Of a stretch of DNA of 64,000 bases, positions 37,069-46,174 are shown piece after piece (within the stretch, counting starts at the first letter, position 1; the number at the start of each line of letters is the position of its first letter). The notes beneath the pieces are model-generated. The model was not told the origin of the DNA. It worked only from the letters and a program-made list of their open reading frames with translations, and searched no databases. Location of the stretch: assembly GCF_000177235.2 (NCBI RefSeq), contig NC_014829.1, positions 682,001 to 746,000 on the forward strand, written 5' to 3'. Made by a program: the position numbers and the translations under genes. Source of the stretch: Evansella cellulosilytica DSM 2522. Its GTDB lineage: Bacteria; Bacillota; Bacilli; Bacillales; Salisediminibacteriaceae.

Positions 37069-38043
37069 ATGGAGAAAATTATTGAAGTTCGAGGGGCGAG
37101 CAAGCGTTATGTGAAGAGGAAGACGAAAGAAGTGATCACTGCAGTGAATGATGTATCTTTTGATGTGCATCGTGGTGAAGTACTTGGCTTGTTAGGCCCA
37201 AATGGAGCTGGAAAGACTTCGACTATTAAGATGATTTGTGGATTATTAAAAGCGGATGAAGGGTCAATCCATATTCATGGGTATGACATAAATAAAAAGC
37301 GTCTAAAAGCATTAAAACATATAAGCGCGGTACTTGAAGGAAATAGAAACTTATATTGGAGACTAACGGTAAGGGAAAACTTAGAATACTTTGCTGGAAA
37401 TCGCGGTTTATCAACAAAGCAGGTTGAAAACCAAGTTGAGAAATTGTTGGCCCAATTTCGTTTGAAGGAAAAGGAAAATGAATTAGTTAACGGGCTGTCT
37501 CGAGGAATGCAGCAAAAGTTGGCAATTGCAGTCGCATTATTAGCAAATACAGAAGTAATTTTACTAGATGAACCAACGTTAGGTTTAGATGTTGAGATTA
37601 GCTATGAGCTAAGAGAAATACTAAAAACAATTGTAACAGAAGAAAAGCGCACCATTATTATTAGTTCACATGACATGCCAGTTGTACAAGAGCTTTGTGA
37701 TCGCACAATTATTATTAATAAAGGTACAGTCGTTGTAGATGAAAATGTAGACAATTTATTGAAGCTATTTGAAACGAGAGCTTATTCTATCAAACTAGGA
37801 GAACCAATAAGTGATGCACAAGCAAGTAGGCTATTAAGTAAATTTCCTTTAAGCAGTTATAAAAACGATAATCACCAGCATGTTGTTGAAGTGAATTTAG
37901 AGCAAAGCGATGAAATATACGATCTTATCGATATTTTTAAAGCAGAAGGAACGGTAATAGAAAGTATTGACCGAACAGCAATTGACTTCGAGCAAGTCTT
38001 TATGCAGATTGTGAAAGGGGAAAAACGTTATGAAATGGCTTAA
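37069..38043 (+). CDS. ABC-2 type transporter ATP-binding protein
   Basis: A 324-residue ATPase: Walker A GPNGAGKTSTI, signature LSRGMQQKLA, Walker B VILLDEPTLGLD, H-loop SSHD, then a roughly 90-residue C-terminal extension typical of drug/antibiotic-export ATPases (DrrA/CcmA-like). The permease gene overlaps by 14 nt. Substrate unknown. Confidence 0.92.
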   Translation: MEKIIEVRGASKRYVKRKTKEVITAVNDVSFDVHRGEVLGLLGPNGAGKTSTIKMICGLLKADEGSIHIHGYDINKKRLKALKHISAVLEGNRNLYWRLTVRENLEYFAGNRGLSTKQVENQVEKLLAQFRLKEKENELVNGLSRGMQQKLAIAVALLANTEVILLDEPTLGLDVEISYELREILKTIVTEEKRTIIISSHDMPVVQELCDRTIIINKGTVVVDENVDNLLKLFETRAYSIKLGEPISDAQASRLLSKFPLSSYKNDNHQHVVEVNLEQSDEIYDLIDIFKAEGTVIESIDRTAIDFEQVFMQIVKGEKRYEMA

Positions 38044-38803
38044 TTTAATGAAGGCAAATTTTAAAAAAGAATTTATAGAATTAAAACGATATTTACCTAA
38101 TACAATTGCGTTGTTAGCAACATTTTACATTATTTTTCTAGCTGCATTTTTTGGCATCATGTTTATCGGTGACCCTGCTAGCTTTGAGGCAAATGTACAG
38201 TATTCGATAGTCAGTGTAGCCTTTTGGAGCTTAACAATGACAACGATGAACTTTATCGGTTATGCGGTCATTACTGAAGCAATGCGAGGAACGCTAGAGC
38301 AATTGTACATGTCACCAATGGGTGTTTGGAAAATTATGCTAACAAGAATGCTAGGGCAGTTCGTATTACAACTCTTATTCATGGTCATTTTACTTTTTGC
38401 TGCGATGGCAACATCGGGACAATGGTTAAGCTTAAATCCAATGACAACACTACCGATTATCATCATCACGATGATTAGTATGATTGGTGTCAGCTATATG
38501 ATTGCAGGTTTAGCAATTATCGTGAAGCAAATTCAAGCGTTTTTACAAATATTTCAATTCGTACTAATGGGTCTCGTATTTGTACCTTTATCAGTAGCAC
38601 CTTTTCTCGCTTTCGCTCCATTTGTTAAAGGTGTAGATATGATAAGACAAGTCATGATCGAGAACCTTACTTTAACACAGCTTCCATTAGCTGATTACGG
38701 CATGCTACTATTAAACTCTTTTGTTTATTTAGCGTTAGGTTTGCTCGTTTACCACTTATGTGAGAAACAAGCAATGAGTAAAGGTTTGTTAGGGCAGTAT
38801 TAA
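38030..38803 (+). CDS. ABC-2 type transporter permease
   Basis: A 257-residue permease of about six spans. The segment EAMRGTLEQLYMSPMGVWKIMLTRM is the cytoplasmic coupling region of ABC-2 permeases. Overlap with the ATPase gene shows it is the partner. Export of a drug, lipid or polysaccharide is possible; not resolvable. Confidence 0.9.
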   Translation: MKWLNLMKANFKKEFIELKRYLPNTIALLATFYIIFLAAFFGIMFIGDPASFEANVQYSIVSVAFWSLTMTTMNFIGYAVITEAMRGTLEQLYMSPMGVWKIMLTRMLGQFVLQLLFMVILLFAAMATSGQWLSLNPMTTLPIIIITMISMIGVSYMIAGLAIIVKQIQAFLQIFQFVLMGLVFVPLSVAPFLAFAPFVKGVDMIRQVMIENLTLTQLPLADYGMLLLNSFVYLALGLLVYHLCEKQAMSKGLLGQY

Positions 38804-38810
38804 TACATTG

Positions 38811-38841
38811 CACTCCCTCGTGTATTGAGGGAGTGTTTTTT
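38811..38841 (+). terminator. Terminator of the ABC-2 operon
   Basis: Perfect CACTCCCTC (38811-38819) / GAGGGAGTG (38827-38835), then TTTTTT. Confidence 0.92.
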
Positions 38842-38904
38842 CTGATAGTTTATAAGGAAAATAATGTTAAGATACAATTATCTATCATGGCTGGAGGGAT
38901 ACAA

Positions 38905-39804
38905 TTGATTAAAATAGACGATCCAAAGGATTTGGAAGAAATCGCAGCTTTCATTGCAGGTCTTAATAATGATAAAAAGCACCATGTTGCATATTGTGGA
39001 ACGAAAAAGGAGGAAGTCCTTCATACGCTTCAAGATGACTTTTCAGACTTACCGCTAGAAAAATCGATTGTTGCTGCATATGAAAATAATCAATTAGTGG
39101 GGGTACTAGGTTTAGATATAGACGCTTCATCAAATGAAGGGGAACTATGGGGACCGTTTGTAGTTCATTCTGATTGGCAGAAGGTTGCTTTACTAATGTG
39201 GCATCACTTGTTAGCGCAATTAGCCCCTTTTTCACTAAAGACAGTATTTGGCTTTCATAATGTACACAATAAGGAGTGCGATACGTTCTTTTTAAGTCTG
39301 GGTGGAGAGCGTGAAAATAGAGAAGACACCATATTGCGTATTACTCGTAACGATATAGATTCGGTAGAAAAAAATAGTACTATCATTGAATATCAGGATG
39401 ATTTTGCCGAAGCCTTTAAGAAGCTCCATCAAGATGCGTTTCCAAATGCTTATTATTCTAGTGATGAAATAGTTAGTAGATTAAGTGAATATAATAAGCT
39501 ATTCCTAGTAGTAGTTCAAGAGAGGTTAGTTGGTTACGCATATTGTGAGATAAACACAGCGTTTTCCGAAGGTGATATTCATTTTATTGCAGTAGAAAAA
39601 AAAGCGAGAAATAAAGGAGTGGGCAAAAGTCTTGTTAAAGAATGCCTAGCTTTTATGTATTCATATGAAGAAATTAATGAAATAACTTTATGTGTCAATT
39701 CTAACAATCATTCTGCAATAAAAATATATCGAAGTGCTGGATTTAAAGAGTTTTACCATGTTGCGTCGTACGAGCTTTCTTTTCCTGGAGATACAAATAT
39801 ATAA
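38905..39804 (+). CDS. Tandem GNAT-domain acetyltransferase
   Basis: A 299-residue protein with two GNAT folds: a diverged N-terminal half (about 1-145) and a C-terminal half with the clear acetyl-CoA loop KKARNKGVGKSLVKECL and C-terminal NNHSAIKIYRSAGFKEF. The start is TTG 38905, 6 nt after GGAGGG; upstream codons to 38833 run through the previous terminator and are not coding. Substrate unknown. Confidence 0.85.
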   Translation: MIKIDDPKDLEEIAAFIAGLNNDKKHHVAYCGTKKEEVLHTLQDDFSDLPLEKSIVAAYENNQLVGVLGLDIDASSNEGELWGPFVVHSDWQKVALLMWHHLLAQLAPFSLKTVFGFHNVHNKECDTFFLSLGGERENREDTILRITRNDIDSVEKNSTIIEYQDDFAEAFKKLHQDAFPNAYYSSDEIVSRLSEYNKLFLVVVQERLVGYAYCEINTAFSEGDIHFIAVEKKARNKGVGKSLVKECLAFMYSYEEINEITLCVNSNNHSAIKIYRSAGFKEFYHVASYELSFPGDTNI

Positions 39805-40047
39805 GAACAGATTCGGTAAATATCAAAGTCTATATTTCTTTATTACTAATCTTATTTATGTTAAATTCGTATGTTATAGTGGGTTTAATTGACCATTTTT
39901 TTCCAAAAGAGTAATATGAAATTAACAAACAATAGAAAGTGAGTGAATGTGATGATTGTGTTCAAAAAAATTGATTGTCTTACTTACAGAGGCGCGGAAG
40001 GATAAAAATAACTATCTCATCCGTGCAAAAAAACGGAGGGATTTACA

Positions 40048-40800
40048 TTGAGAAGAAAAGGCAGCATAGAAACATTAATGTATGACGGAAGTTATTATGA
40101 AGTAGTCGGAGATTTTCTAAAAGAAAAATATTTAGACTATGGATTTACGAAGGGGACGACTAAAGAGGTCGACTTCCTGATAGAGGAGCTAAATTTACAA
40201 AAGCAATCACGAGTTTTAGATGTAGGATGCGGTCCTGGAAGGCACACACTAGAATTGGCACGTCGTGGGTATAGAGCATTTGGAATTGACATCTCCTCAG
40301 AGTTTATTAAACTTGCAGAAGAAAAGGCAGCAGGAGAAAAGTTACCAGCTGATTTTATGAAAATGGATGCACGTAATTTGACCTTTAAAAACGAGTTTGA
40401 TGCGGCAATTTGTCTTTGTGAAGGAGCTTTTGGATTAGCAGGAAACGAACATAACCATCGGCAAGTGCTAAAGAGTGTTTACCATGCATTACGTCCTGGT
40501 TCCTTATTTGTTTTAACTGCAATCAATGCTCTTGGACTAGTGAAAAGAATAACAAATGAAACGCAATTTGATCCATATTCATGTACCGTAGTTGATAAAG
40601 AAATCATTACAAATTCAAATGGTGATACTAAACAAGTTTCCTTATATACAACCGCTTTTACTTATCGCGAACTAAAGCTATTTCTGGAAGGAGAAGGCTT
40701 TTTAGTCAAGGCGGCATATGGCTGTACAGCAGGAGAATTTAGTACAGAACCAATACAAGTAGACAGTATGGAAATCATGATGATAGCGGAACGTAAGTAA
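40048..40800 (+). CDS. Class I SAM-dependent methyltransferase
   Basis: A 250-residue Rossmann-type methyltransferase. Motif I is VLDVGCGPGRHTLELA, followed by the acidic residue of motif II (GIDISSEF), motif III DFMKMDARNLTF and motif IV FDAAICLCEGAFGL. Substrate unknown. TTG start, 8 nt after GGAGGG. The 39805-40047 gap upstream has a 17-codon frame only. Confidence 0.9.
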   Translation: MRRKGSIETLMYDGSYYEVVGDFLKEKYLDYGFTKGTTKEVDFLIEELNLQKQSRVLDVGCGPGRHTLELARRGYRAFGIDISSEFIKLAEEKAAGEKLPADFMKMDARNLTFKNEFDAAICLCEGAFGLAGNEHNHRQVLKSVYHALRPGSLFVLTAINALGLVKRITNETQFDPYSCTVVDKEIITNSNGDTKQVSLYTTAFTYRELKLFLEGEGFLVKAAYGCTAGEFSTEPIQVDSMEIMMIAERK

Positions 40801-40817
40801 TAAAAGGGACTAATAGG

Positions 40818-40846
40818 CGCTTAGGAGAGGGTTCTCCTAAGCGTTT
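40818..40846 (+). terminator. Terminator of the methyltransferase gene
   Basis: CGCTTAGGAG (40818-40827) pairs perfectly with CTCCTAAGCG (40834-40843), then TTT. Confidence 0.75.
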
Positions 40847-40891
40847 AAACAATGCATGAAGTAAACGCTTTATAGAAAAGGGGCTTTTAAA

Positions 40892-41404
40892 ATGATTATT
40901 ATGTTTGACCGCCCTATGGCGGTGGGGAAGAAGCCTTTAATGATAGAAAAGGAAGGACAGTCAGTTGGGGAGATGAATAGATGGTTTCGTCCTTCGAAGG
41001 AATCTCCTTCAACTAATCCTGCGTATGATGTAAATATTAATATTGAAACGATGACAGATTCCTATGAAATTATTCAAGTAGACTATACGCTTCATCACGG
41101 ACATCAATGGATGTTGACTAAAAATAAGAAAGAAATAGGCAAGCTAAAAGGAGCAAAAGGATTATTTGCAATGCACGGTGTAGAGCTACATAGTGAACTT
41201 TTTCCTGCACTCATTATAGTCGCAAAGTTCTTGGGCGGGGGTGAAATAACAGCTGACGGGATGCCCATTGGCGAAACAAAAACGAGAGGTTTTCTCAGGA
41301 ATTCAAAATATATTATTGATATTGAAGATATTACTCATAAAATAGAAGCACCTTTAATTGCTGGTGTTGTTTTTGCATTTTGGTGTTCTCATAAAATGGG
41401 GTAA
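40892..41404 (+). CDS. Tubby/LURP-like beta-barrel protein, unknown
   Basis: A 170-residue protein without signal peptide or clear spans except a hydrophobic final helix (PLIAGVVFAFWC). Alternating strands with patterns such as QWMLTKNKKEIGKLKGAK resemble tubby C-terminal/LURP-one-like folds; this is a weak pattern judgement. Monocistronic. Confidence 0.6.
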   Translation: MIIMFDRPMAVGKKPLMIEKEGQSVGEMNRWFRPSKESPSTNPAYDVNINIETMTDSYEIIQVDYTLHHGHQWMLTKNKKEIGKLKGAKGLFAMHGVELHSELFPALIIVAKFLGGGEITADGMPIGETKTRGFLRNSKYIIDIEDITHKIEAPLIAGVVFAFWCSHKMG

Positions 41405-41591
41405 TACAAAACAGTTCTCTTTACAAAATATGTATGTTTTCATTTACTATAGGGCACAAATTTACGCAAAATAATGAAGAAAATGGAACATGCGAAAATA
41501 GGAGTGAAAATGTTCTGTTAACTTACTTATCACACCCTAATTATCTAGAAGTTAAGTAGTTATAATCATTTTCATCCTATTTTTTACAAAT

Positions 41592-41608
41592 TAGTATTAG
41601 TTACTAGT
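41592..41608. promoter_or_regulatory. Possible FapR-like operator upstream of fabH
   Basis: TTAGTATTAGTTACTAG agrees with the FapR box TTAGTACCTGATACTAA at 12 of 17 bases, including both half-site cores. In Bacillus FapR controls fabH genes. It lies about 47 bp before the ATG. Confidence 0.4.
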
Positions 41609-41654
41609 ATTAGGTGTTAAAATGGAAGCAATAAAATAATGTGAGGTGACATTT

Positions 41655-42638
41655 ATGCAATCAAAAGCTAAAATAACAGCGATTGGGTCCTATGTTCCCG
41701 AGTGTAAATTGACAAACGCCGATTTAGAAAAGCTTGTCGATACAAATGATGAATGGATTGTGAAAAGAACTGGAATGAAGGAAAGACGAATTGCTCATGA
41801 ATACGAATTTACGAGTAATATAGGCTACAACGCTGTTAGAAATTTAATAGAACGATTCGATCAATCTATTGAAGATGTTGATATGGTTATTGTGTGCACG
41901 ATGTCTCCTGATTTTCAAACTCCAAGTGTTGCCTCTTTAATCCAAGCAAAGCTAGGTATTAAAAATACAGGAGCAATAGATCTAAATGCAGCATGCGCTG
42001 GTTTTACTTATGGGTTGCATGTTGCAAACGGACTAATAACATCTGGCTTAAACAAAAAGGTATTAGTTATTGGTGCAGAAGCATTATCAAAAATTACAGA
42101 TTATGAAGATAGATCGACGTGTGTCCTGTTTGGTGATGGTGGTGGCGCAGTACTCGTTGAATATGACGAAGAGAATCCGAGTTTTATTGCTGGACACCTA
42201 GGGTCGGAAGGAGAACATGGCAAAAACCTCTATTGCACGAACGTAGCTAACCAAATTAACGGAGAAACATTAATTTCAACTGGAAATATTATTCAAAACG
42301 GGAGGGAAGTTTATAAATGGGCGGTAAATACTGTACCGAGGGGGATGGCTTCACTACTAAGTAAAACTACAATGTCGTTAAGTGATGTAGATTGGTTTGT
42401 TCCTCATAGTGCTAACCTTCGAATCATTGAATCTATTTGTAGGAAAAGTAGTTTTCCGATAGAGAAAACTTTGCAAAGTTTGGTTTATTATGGGAACACA
42501 TCAGCAGCAAGCATTCCATTAGCATTAGATAAGGCGGTGTGTGAAGGGAAACTTGAAATTGATAATAAATTGCTCCTGTATGGATTTGGTGGTGGTCTAG
42601 CTCACGCAGGGGTATTGATTAATTGGACAGTTGCCTAA
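41655..42638 (+). CDS. Beta-ketoacyl-ACP synthase III (FabH-type)
   Basis: A 327-residue KAS III that condenses acyl-CoA with malonyl-ACP to start fatty acid synthesis. The catalytic triad is Cys114 (NAACAGFTYG), His251 (FVPHSANLRI) and Asn281 (YYGNTSAASIP). Length matches Bacillus FabHB (about 325), and it stands alone rather than beside fabF, as FabHB does; assignment to that paralogue is an inference. GAGGTGA is 7 nt before ATG 41655. Confidence 0.93.
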   Translation: MQSKAKITAIGSYVPECKLTNADLEKLVDTNDEWIVKRTGMKERRIAHEYEFTSNIGYNAVRNLIERFDQSIEDVDMVIVCTMSPDFQTPSVASLIQAKLGIKNTGAIDLNAACAGFTYGLHVANGLITSGLNKKVLVIGAEALSKITDYEDRSTCVLFGDGGGAVLVEYDEENPSFIAGHLGSEGEHGKNLYCTNVANQINGETLISTGNIIQNGREVYKWAVNTVPRGMASLLSKTTMSLSDVDWFVPHSANLRIIESICRKSSFPIEKTLQSLVYYGNTSAASIPLALDKAVCEGKLEIDNKLLLYGFGGGLAHAGVLINWTVA

Positions 42639-42656
42639 AAAGGGGACGATTATAAT

Positions 42657-42902
42657 ATGAAATTTTTTCCTCATTGTTTTGCTGTTGCTAGTTTTATTTT
42701 CACAATTATAGTCTGCTATAATCTCGGAAGCTGGCTAAATATAGCGTGGTTGAAATATTGGTATGAAATTGAGAGGCCAGCAAAAGGTGTTTTATTTGAG
42801 GCTGGGGGTTCTATCATTCCAGTTATACTTGCAATCATTGCATATTATTTTACCTTAATATGGAGCAAGAAAAGATTGCTAATGACGAAGAGATGGACAT
42901 AA
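42657..42902 (+). CDS. Small membrane protein, unknown
   Basis: An 81-residue protein with two spans (about 6-27 and 48-69) and a basic C-terminus. It begins 18 bp after the fabH stop and may be co-transcribed. The upstream AAAAGGGGAC gives a weak ribosome binding site. Family not recognised. Confidence 0.6.
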   Translation: MKFFPHCFAVASFIFTIIVCYNLGSWLNIAWLKYWYEIERPAKGVLFEAGGSIIPVILAIIAYYFTLIWSKKRLLMTKRWT

Positions 42903-42938
42903 TCAACTTGTAATGAACTATGGCGAGCATATAAATAA

Positions 42939-42979
42939 AGGTTAATTCAAAAGTAATCAACCTTTTGAGTTAACCTTTT
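42939..42979 (+). terminator. Terminator, CTCAAAAGGT hairpin family
   Basis: AGGTTAATTCAAAAG (42939-42953) pairs with CTTTTGAGTTAACCT (42962-42976), one G-T pair, then TTT. Confidence 0.8.
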
Positions 42980-43013
42980 CTATACAATTAAATATTAATA
43001 GGAGAAGATAAAT

Positions 43014-43571
43014 ATGAAGTTTGTATTGTTGTTTGGTCCACAGGCGGTAGGAAAGATGACGGTAGGACAAGAACTGGAGAAAATAACAGGTTTAAAGCTT
43101 TTTCACAACCATATGACGATCGAATTACTACAACCCTTTTTTGGATTCGAATCTGAAATGTGGCGCCTCTCTACGCACTTCCGAGAAGAAATATTTAAGT
43201 CAGCTGCAAAAAGCAATATGGATGGCATGATCTTTACATTTGTATGGGCATTTAATCTTCAGGAAGATTGGGATTTTGTAGAAAATACGTGTAAGATTTT
43301 CCGTGAAAAAGGTGCTGATATTTACTTTGCCGAGCTTGAAGCAGAGGTTGAAGAAAGAGTATTGAGAAATAATACCCCTAATAGACTGAAACATAAGCCA
43401 ACAAAAAGAAATGTGAATCATTCTGAACAGGAATTACTACGCTCATTGGAAACGTATCGATTAAATTCTTTACCAGATGAAGTTGATATAGAAAATTACA
43501 TACGAATCAATAATACACACATGACAGCAGAAGAGGTTGCGCGAAAAATTAAGGAAGAGTTTTTGTTATAA
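43014..43571 (+). CDS. P-loop kinase-like protein
   Basis: A 185-residue protein with Walker A GPQAVGKMTVG at the N-terminus, followed by HNHMTIELLQPFF and a LID-like basic segment NRLKHKPTKRNV. It belongs to the shikimate/AAA-type small kinase group; the substrate is unknown. The start ATG has AGGAGAAG upstream. Confidence 0.82.
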   Translation: MKFVLLFGPQAVGKMTVGQELEKITGLKLFHNHMTIELLQPFFGFESEMWRLSTHFREEIFKSAAKSNMDGMIFTFVWAFNLQEDWDFVENTCKIFREKGADIYFAELEAEVEERVLRNNTPNRLKHKPTKRNVNHSEQELLRSLETYRLNSLPDEVDIENYIRINNTHMTAEEVARKIKEEFLL

Positions 43572-43609
43572 CTTAATCTCGAATCACTCACTTTTTAAAT
43601 GACTACTAT

Positions 43610-43874
43610 ACTTAATTTAAGTAACTGAAGTGTAGTTAACTTTCTAAAATATATTTCAGTAATTGAAATACATGAATATAGCTTTTATACTTCCAAGTAA
43701 GCAGTATTTTATTATTATTATTATTGGAAAAACATAATGAGGGTCCAAACAATGGTCAAATGAAAGCCCCTACATTTTTATCTTAAAAGTACTGTTCGAT
43801 ATCAATAGAAAGAGGACTAGTGTACATATCAAAGGGGTATTAAAAAATAGGTAATACAACTATATCTAGTAGAG
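43610..43874. other. Intergenic region, no gene seen
   Basis: AT-rich; contains a short (TTA)n run near 43710-43725. No frame with a ribosome binding site and no clear hairpin was found between 43572 and 43883. Confidence 0.4.
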
Positions 43875-43883
43875 GTGATGAAT

Positions 43884-44804
43884 TTGAAGTACAGACGTTT
43901 AGGAAAAACAGAGTTGGATGTATCAGTAGTAGGTGTTGGTACGTGGCAGTTTGGCGGAGATTGGGGAAAAGACTTCAATCAAAGTGAGGTTGATGCGATA
44001 TTATCAAAAGCAAAGGATCTTGGTATCAATTTAATCGATACTGCGGAATGTTACGGTCCACATCACATGTCAGAGAAATTCATCGGTGATTTCCTATCAC
44101 GAGACCGCCGCGAGGATTGGGTAGTTGCTTCAAAATTTGGACATAAGTGGCACGAAAATTGGGGGAATGCTTGGAGTGTCGACGATGTTCGGATTCAATT
44201 AGAAGAATCTCTAGCTGCTCTTCAAACAGACTACATCGACTTATATCAGTTCCATTCCGGTTCTGATGAGGTTTTCAACAACGATGAGCTTTGGACGATG
44301 TTAGATAAGCAATTACAGGTTGGTAAAATAAAAAATTTAGGAATATCAATCGGCGCAAACGATAATATATATCAAACTGCAAAAGCAACAGAGGTTGGTG
44401 CAAAAGCAATTCAAGTTGTTTATAACCGAATTGACCAAATTCCTGAAAAGGAAGTTTTCCCATCTTGTATCGAACAGGATTTAGGTGTTCTTGCTCGAGT
44501 ACCACTAGCTAGTGGTTTTCTAAGCGGAAAGTATAAGCCTGGTGCAGTATTCAGTGATAATGTCAGAAAAGGACATGAAAGAGAGGAAATTGATAATAAG
44601 CTGCGTTTAGTGGAAGAAATTCAAAAGAATGAAGTCCCAGAAGGCGTAAATATGGCAGAGTGGGCACTTGCTTGGTGCTTACAGCATCCTGCAGTTACAT
44701 GTGTAATTCCGGGCTGTAAGAGCGTAGAGCAAGTCGAAGCAAATGCAAGAGCAGCTCAGCTAGACTTAGTAAAAGATGATCATCCTGGTGCAGTGAAAAA
44801 ATAA
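43884..44804 (+). CDS. Aldo/keto reductase
   Basis: A 306-residue (alpha/beta)8 reductase: MKYRRLGKTELDVSVVGVGT at the N-terminus, catalytic tetrad region LIDTAECYGP..SE (Asp, Tyr), SKFGHKW (Lys) and YQFHSG (His), and the C-terminal NADPH site VIPGCKSVEQVEANA. TTG 43884 is chosen: AGAGGTGA lies 5 nt upstream and MKYRRLGKT is the usual N-terminus; GTG 43875 and ATG 43878 overlap that site. Substrate unknown. Confidence 0.9.
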   Translation: MKYRRLGKTELDVSVVGVGTWQFGGDWGKDFNQSEVDAILSKAKDLGINLIDTAECYGPHHMSEKFIGDFLSRDRREDWVVASKFGHKWHENWGNAWSVDDVRIQLEESLAALQTDYIDLYQFHSGSDEVFNNDELWTMLDKQLQVGKIKNLGISIGANDNIYQTAKATEVGAKAIQVVYNRIDQIPEKEVFPSCIEQDLGVLARVPLASGFLSGKYKPGAVFSDNVRKGHEREEIDNKLRLVEEIQKNEVPEGVNMAEWALAWCLQHPAVTCVIPGCKSVEQVEANARAAQLDLVKDDHPGAVKK

Positions 44805-44815
44805 ATAGTGATTGA

Positions 44816-44848
44816 AAAAGGAAGTTGCGCTGGCAGCTTCCTTTTTCT
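44816..44848 (+). terminator. Terminator of the aldo/keto reductase gene
   Basis: AAAAAGGAAGTTGC pairs with GCAGCTTCCTTTTT (one mismatch) around a GCTG loop, followed by C and T bases. Confidence 0.88.
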
Positions 44849-44894
44849 AATGAACAATGACACTGGAAATATTGCTTGAAGATTTGAGTCAGCT

Positions 44895-45986
44895 GAAGTG
44901 TGTCGTACGAAGCGAATGACGCATGAAAAATCGGGAGGCAGTAAATGAAGCGCGTCATACGAAGGCAATGCCGCATGAAAAATCAGAATCGAGTAAATGA
45001 AGCGTGTCATACGAAGGCAATGCCACATGAAAAATCGGGAGGCAGGAAATGAAGCGTGTCATACGAAGGCGATGCCGCACGAAAAATCGGGACGCAGGAA
45101 ATAAAGCGTGTCATACGAAGGCAATGCCGCATGAAAAATTGGGACGCAGGAAATAAAGCGTGTCATACGAAGGCAATGCCGCATGAAAAATCGGGAGACA
45201 GGAAATGAAGCGTGTCATACGAAGGCAATGCCGCATGAAAAATCGGGACGCAGGAAATAAAGCGTGTCATACGAAGGCAATGCCGCACGAAAAATCGGGA
45301 CGCAGGAAATAAAGCGTGTCATACGAAGACAATGCCGCATGAAAAATCGGGAGACAGGAAATGAAGCGTGTCATACGAAGGCAATGCCGCATGAAAAATC
45401 GGGAGACAGGAAATGAAGCGTGTCATACGAAGGCAATGCCGCATGAAAAATCGGGAGACAGGAAATGAAGCGTGTCATACGAAGGCAATGCCGCATGAAA
45501 AATCGGGACGCAGGAAATAAAGCGTGTCATACAAAGGCAATGCCGCATGAAAAATCGGGACGCAGGAAATAAAGCGTGTCATACGAAGGCAATGCCACAT
45601 GAAAAATCAGAATCGAGTAAATGAAGCGTGTCATACGAAGGCAATGCCGCATGAAAAATCGGGAGACAGGAAATGAAGCGTGTCATACGAAGGCAATGCC
45701 GCATGAAAAATCGGGACGCAGGAAATAAAGCGTGTCATACGAAGGCAATGATGCATGAAAAATCAGAATCGAGGAAATAAAGCGTGTCATACAAAGGCAA
45801 TGCCGCATGAAAAATCGGGACGCAGGAAATAAAGCGTGTCATACGAAGGCAATGCCGCATGAAAAATCGGGACGCAGGAAATAAAGCGTGTCATACGAAG
45901 GCAATGACGCATGAAAAATCGGGACACAGGAAATAAAGCGTGTCATACGAAGGCAATGCCACATGAAAAATCAGAATCAAGCAAAT
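44895..45986. repeat. Array of 21 head-to-tail 52-bp repeats
   Basis: Units start every 52 bp from 44895 to 45935 without a single length change; a decayed 22nd begins at 45987. The first ~38 bases (GAAGCGTGTCATACGAAGGC then AATGCCGCATGAAAAATC) are nearly invariant; the last ~14 come in about three versions (GGGACGCAGG, GGGAGACAGG, CAGAATCGAG). There are no unique spacers, so it is not CRISPR. Frames through it are not genes. Related units occur at 2223-2345. Confidence 0.97.
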
Positions 45987-46174
45987 CTCATGTGTCATAA
46001 GATTCCATCTACATCAAGAATCAAGCATGCATCACCAAAAATGACATTTTCGCCAATAATAATAAAAGAAATATAAAGGGAAATTATGGTATGATTATAT
46101 TTGAGTCCCAGAACCGTAAATAGTTGTCCGTTGCTAATAGTTTAGTTGATATTTAACAAAGGAGACAATGAAAT

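Noticed and set aside
39950-40005. 17-codon frame MIVFKKIDCLTYRGAEG upstream of the methyltransferase
   Set aside because: Too short, with a weak ribosome binding site and no attenuator-like pattern linking it to the next gene.
40861-40880. cre-like GTAAACGCTTTAT before the tubby-like gene
   Set aside because: Three mismatches at key ends of the consensus, and it partly reflects the nearby terminator palindrome.
44695-45028. Minus-strand frames running into the 52-bp array
   Set aside because: They are translations of the repeat and of the aldo/keto reductase antisense strand, with no ribosome binding sites.
44895-45986. CRISPR array
   Set aside because: Units are contiguous and similar along their whole length, without unique spacers, and no cas gene is present.
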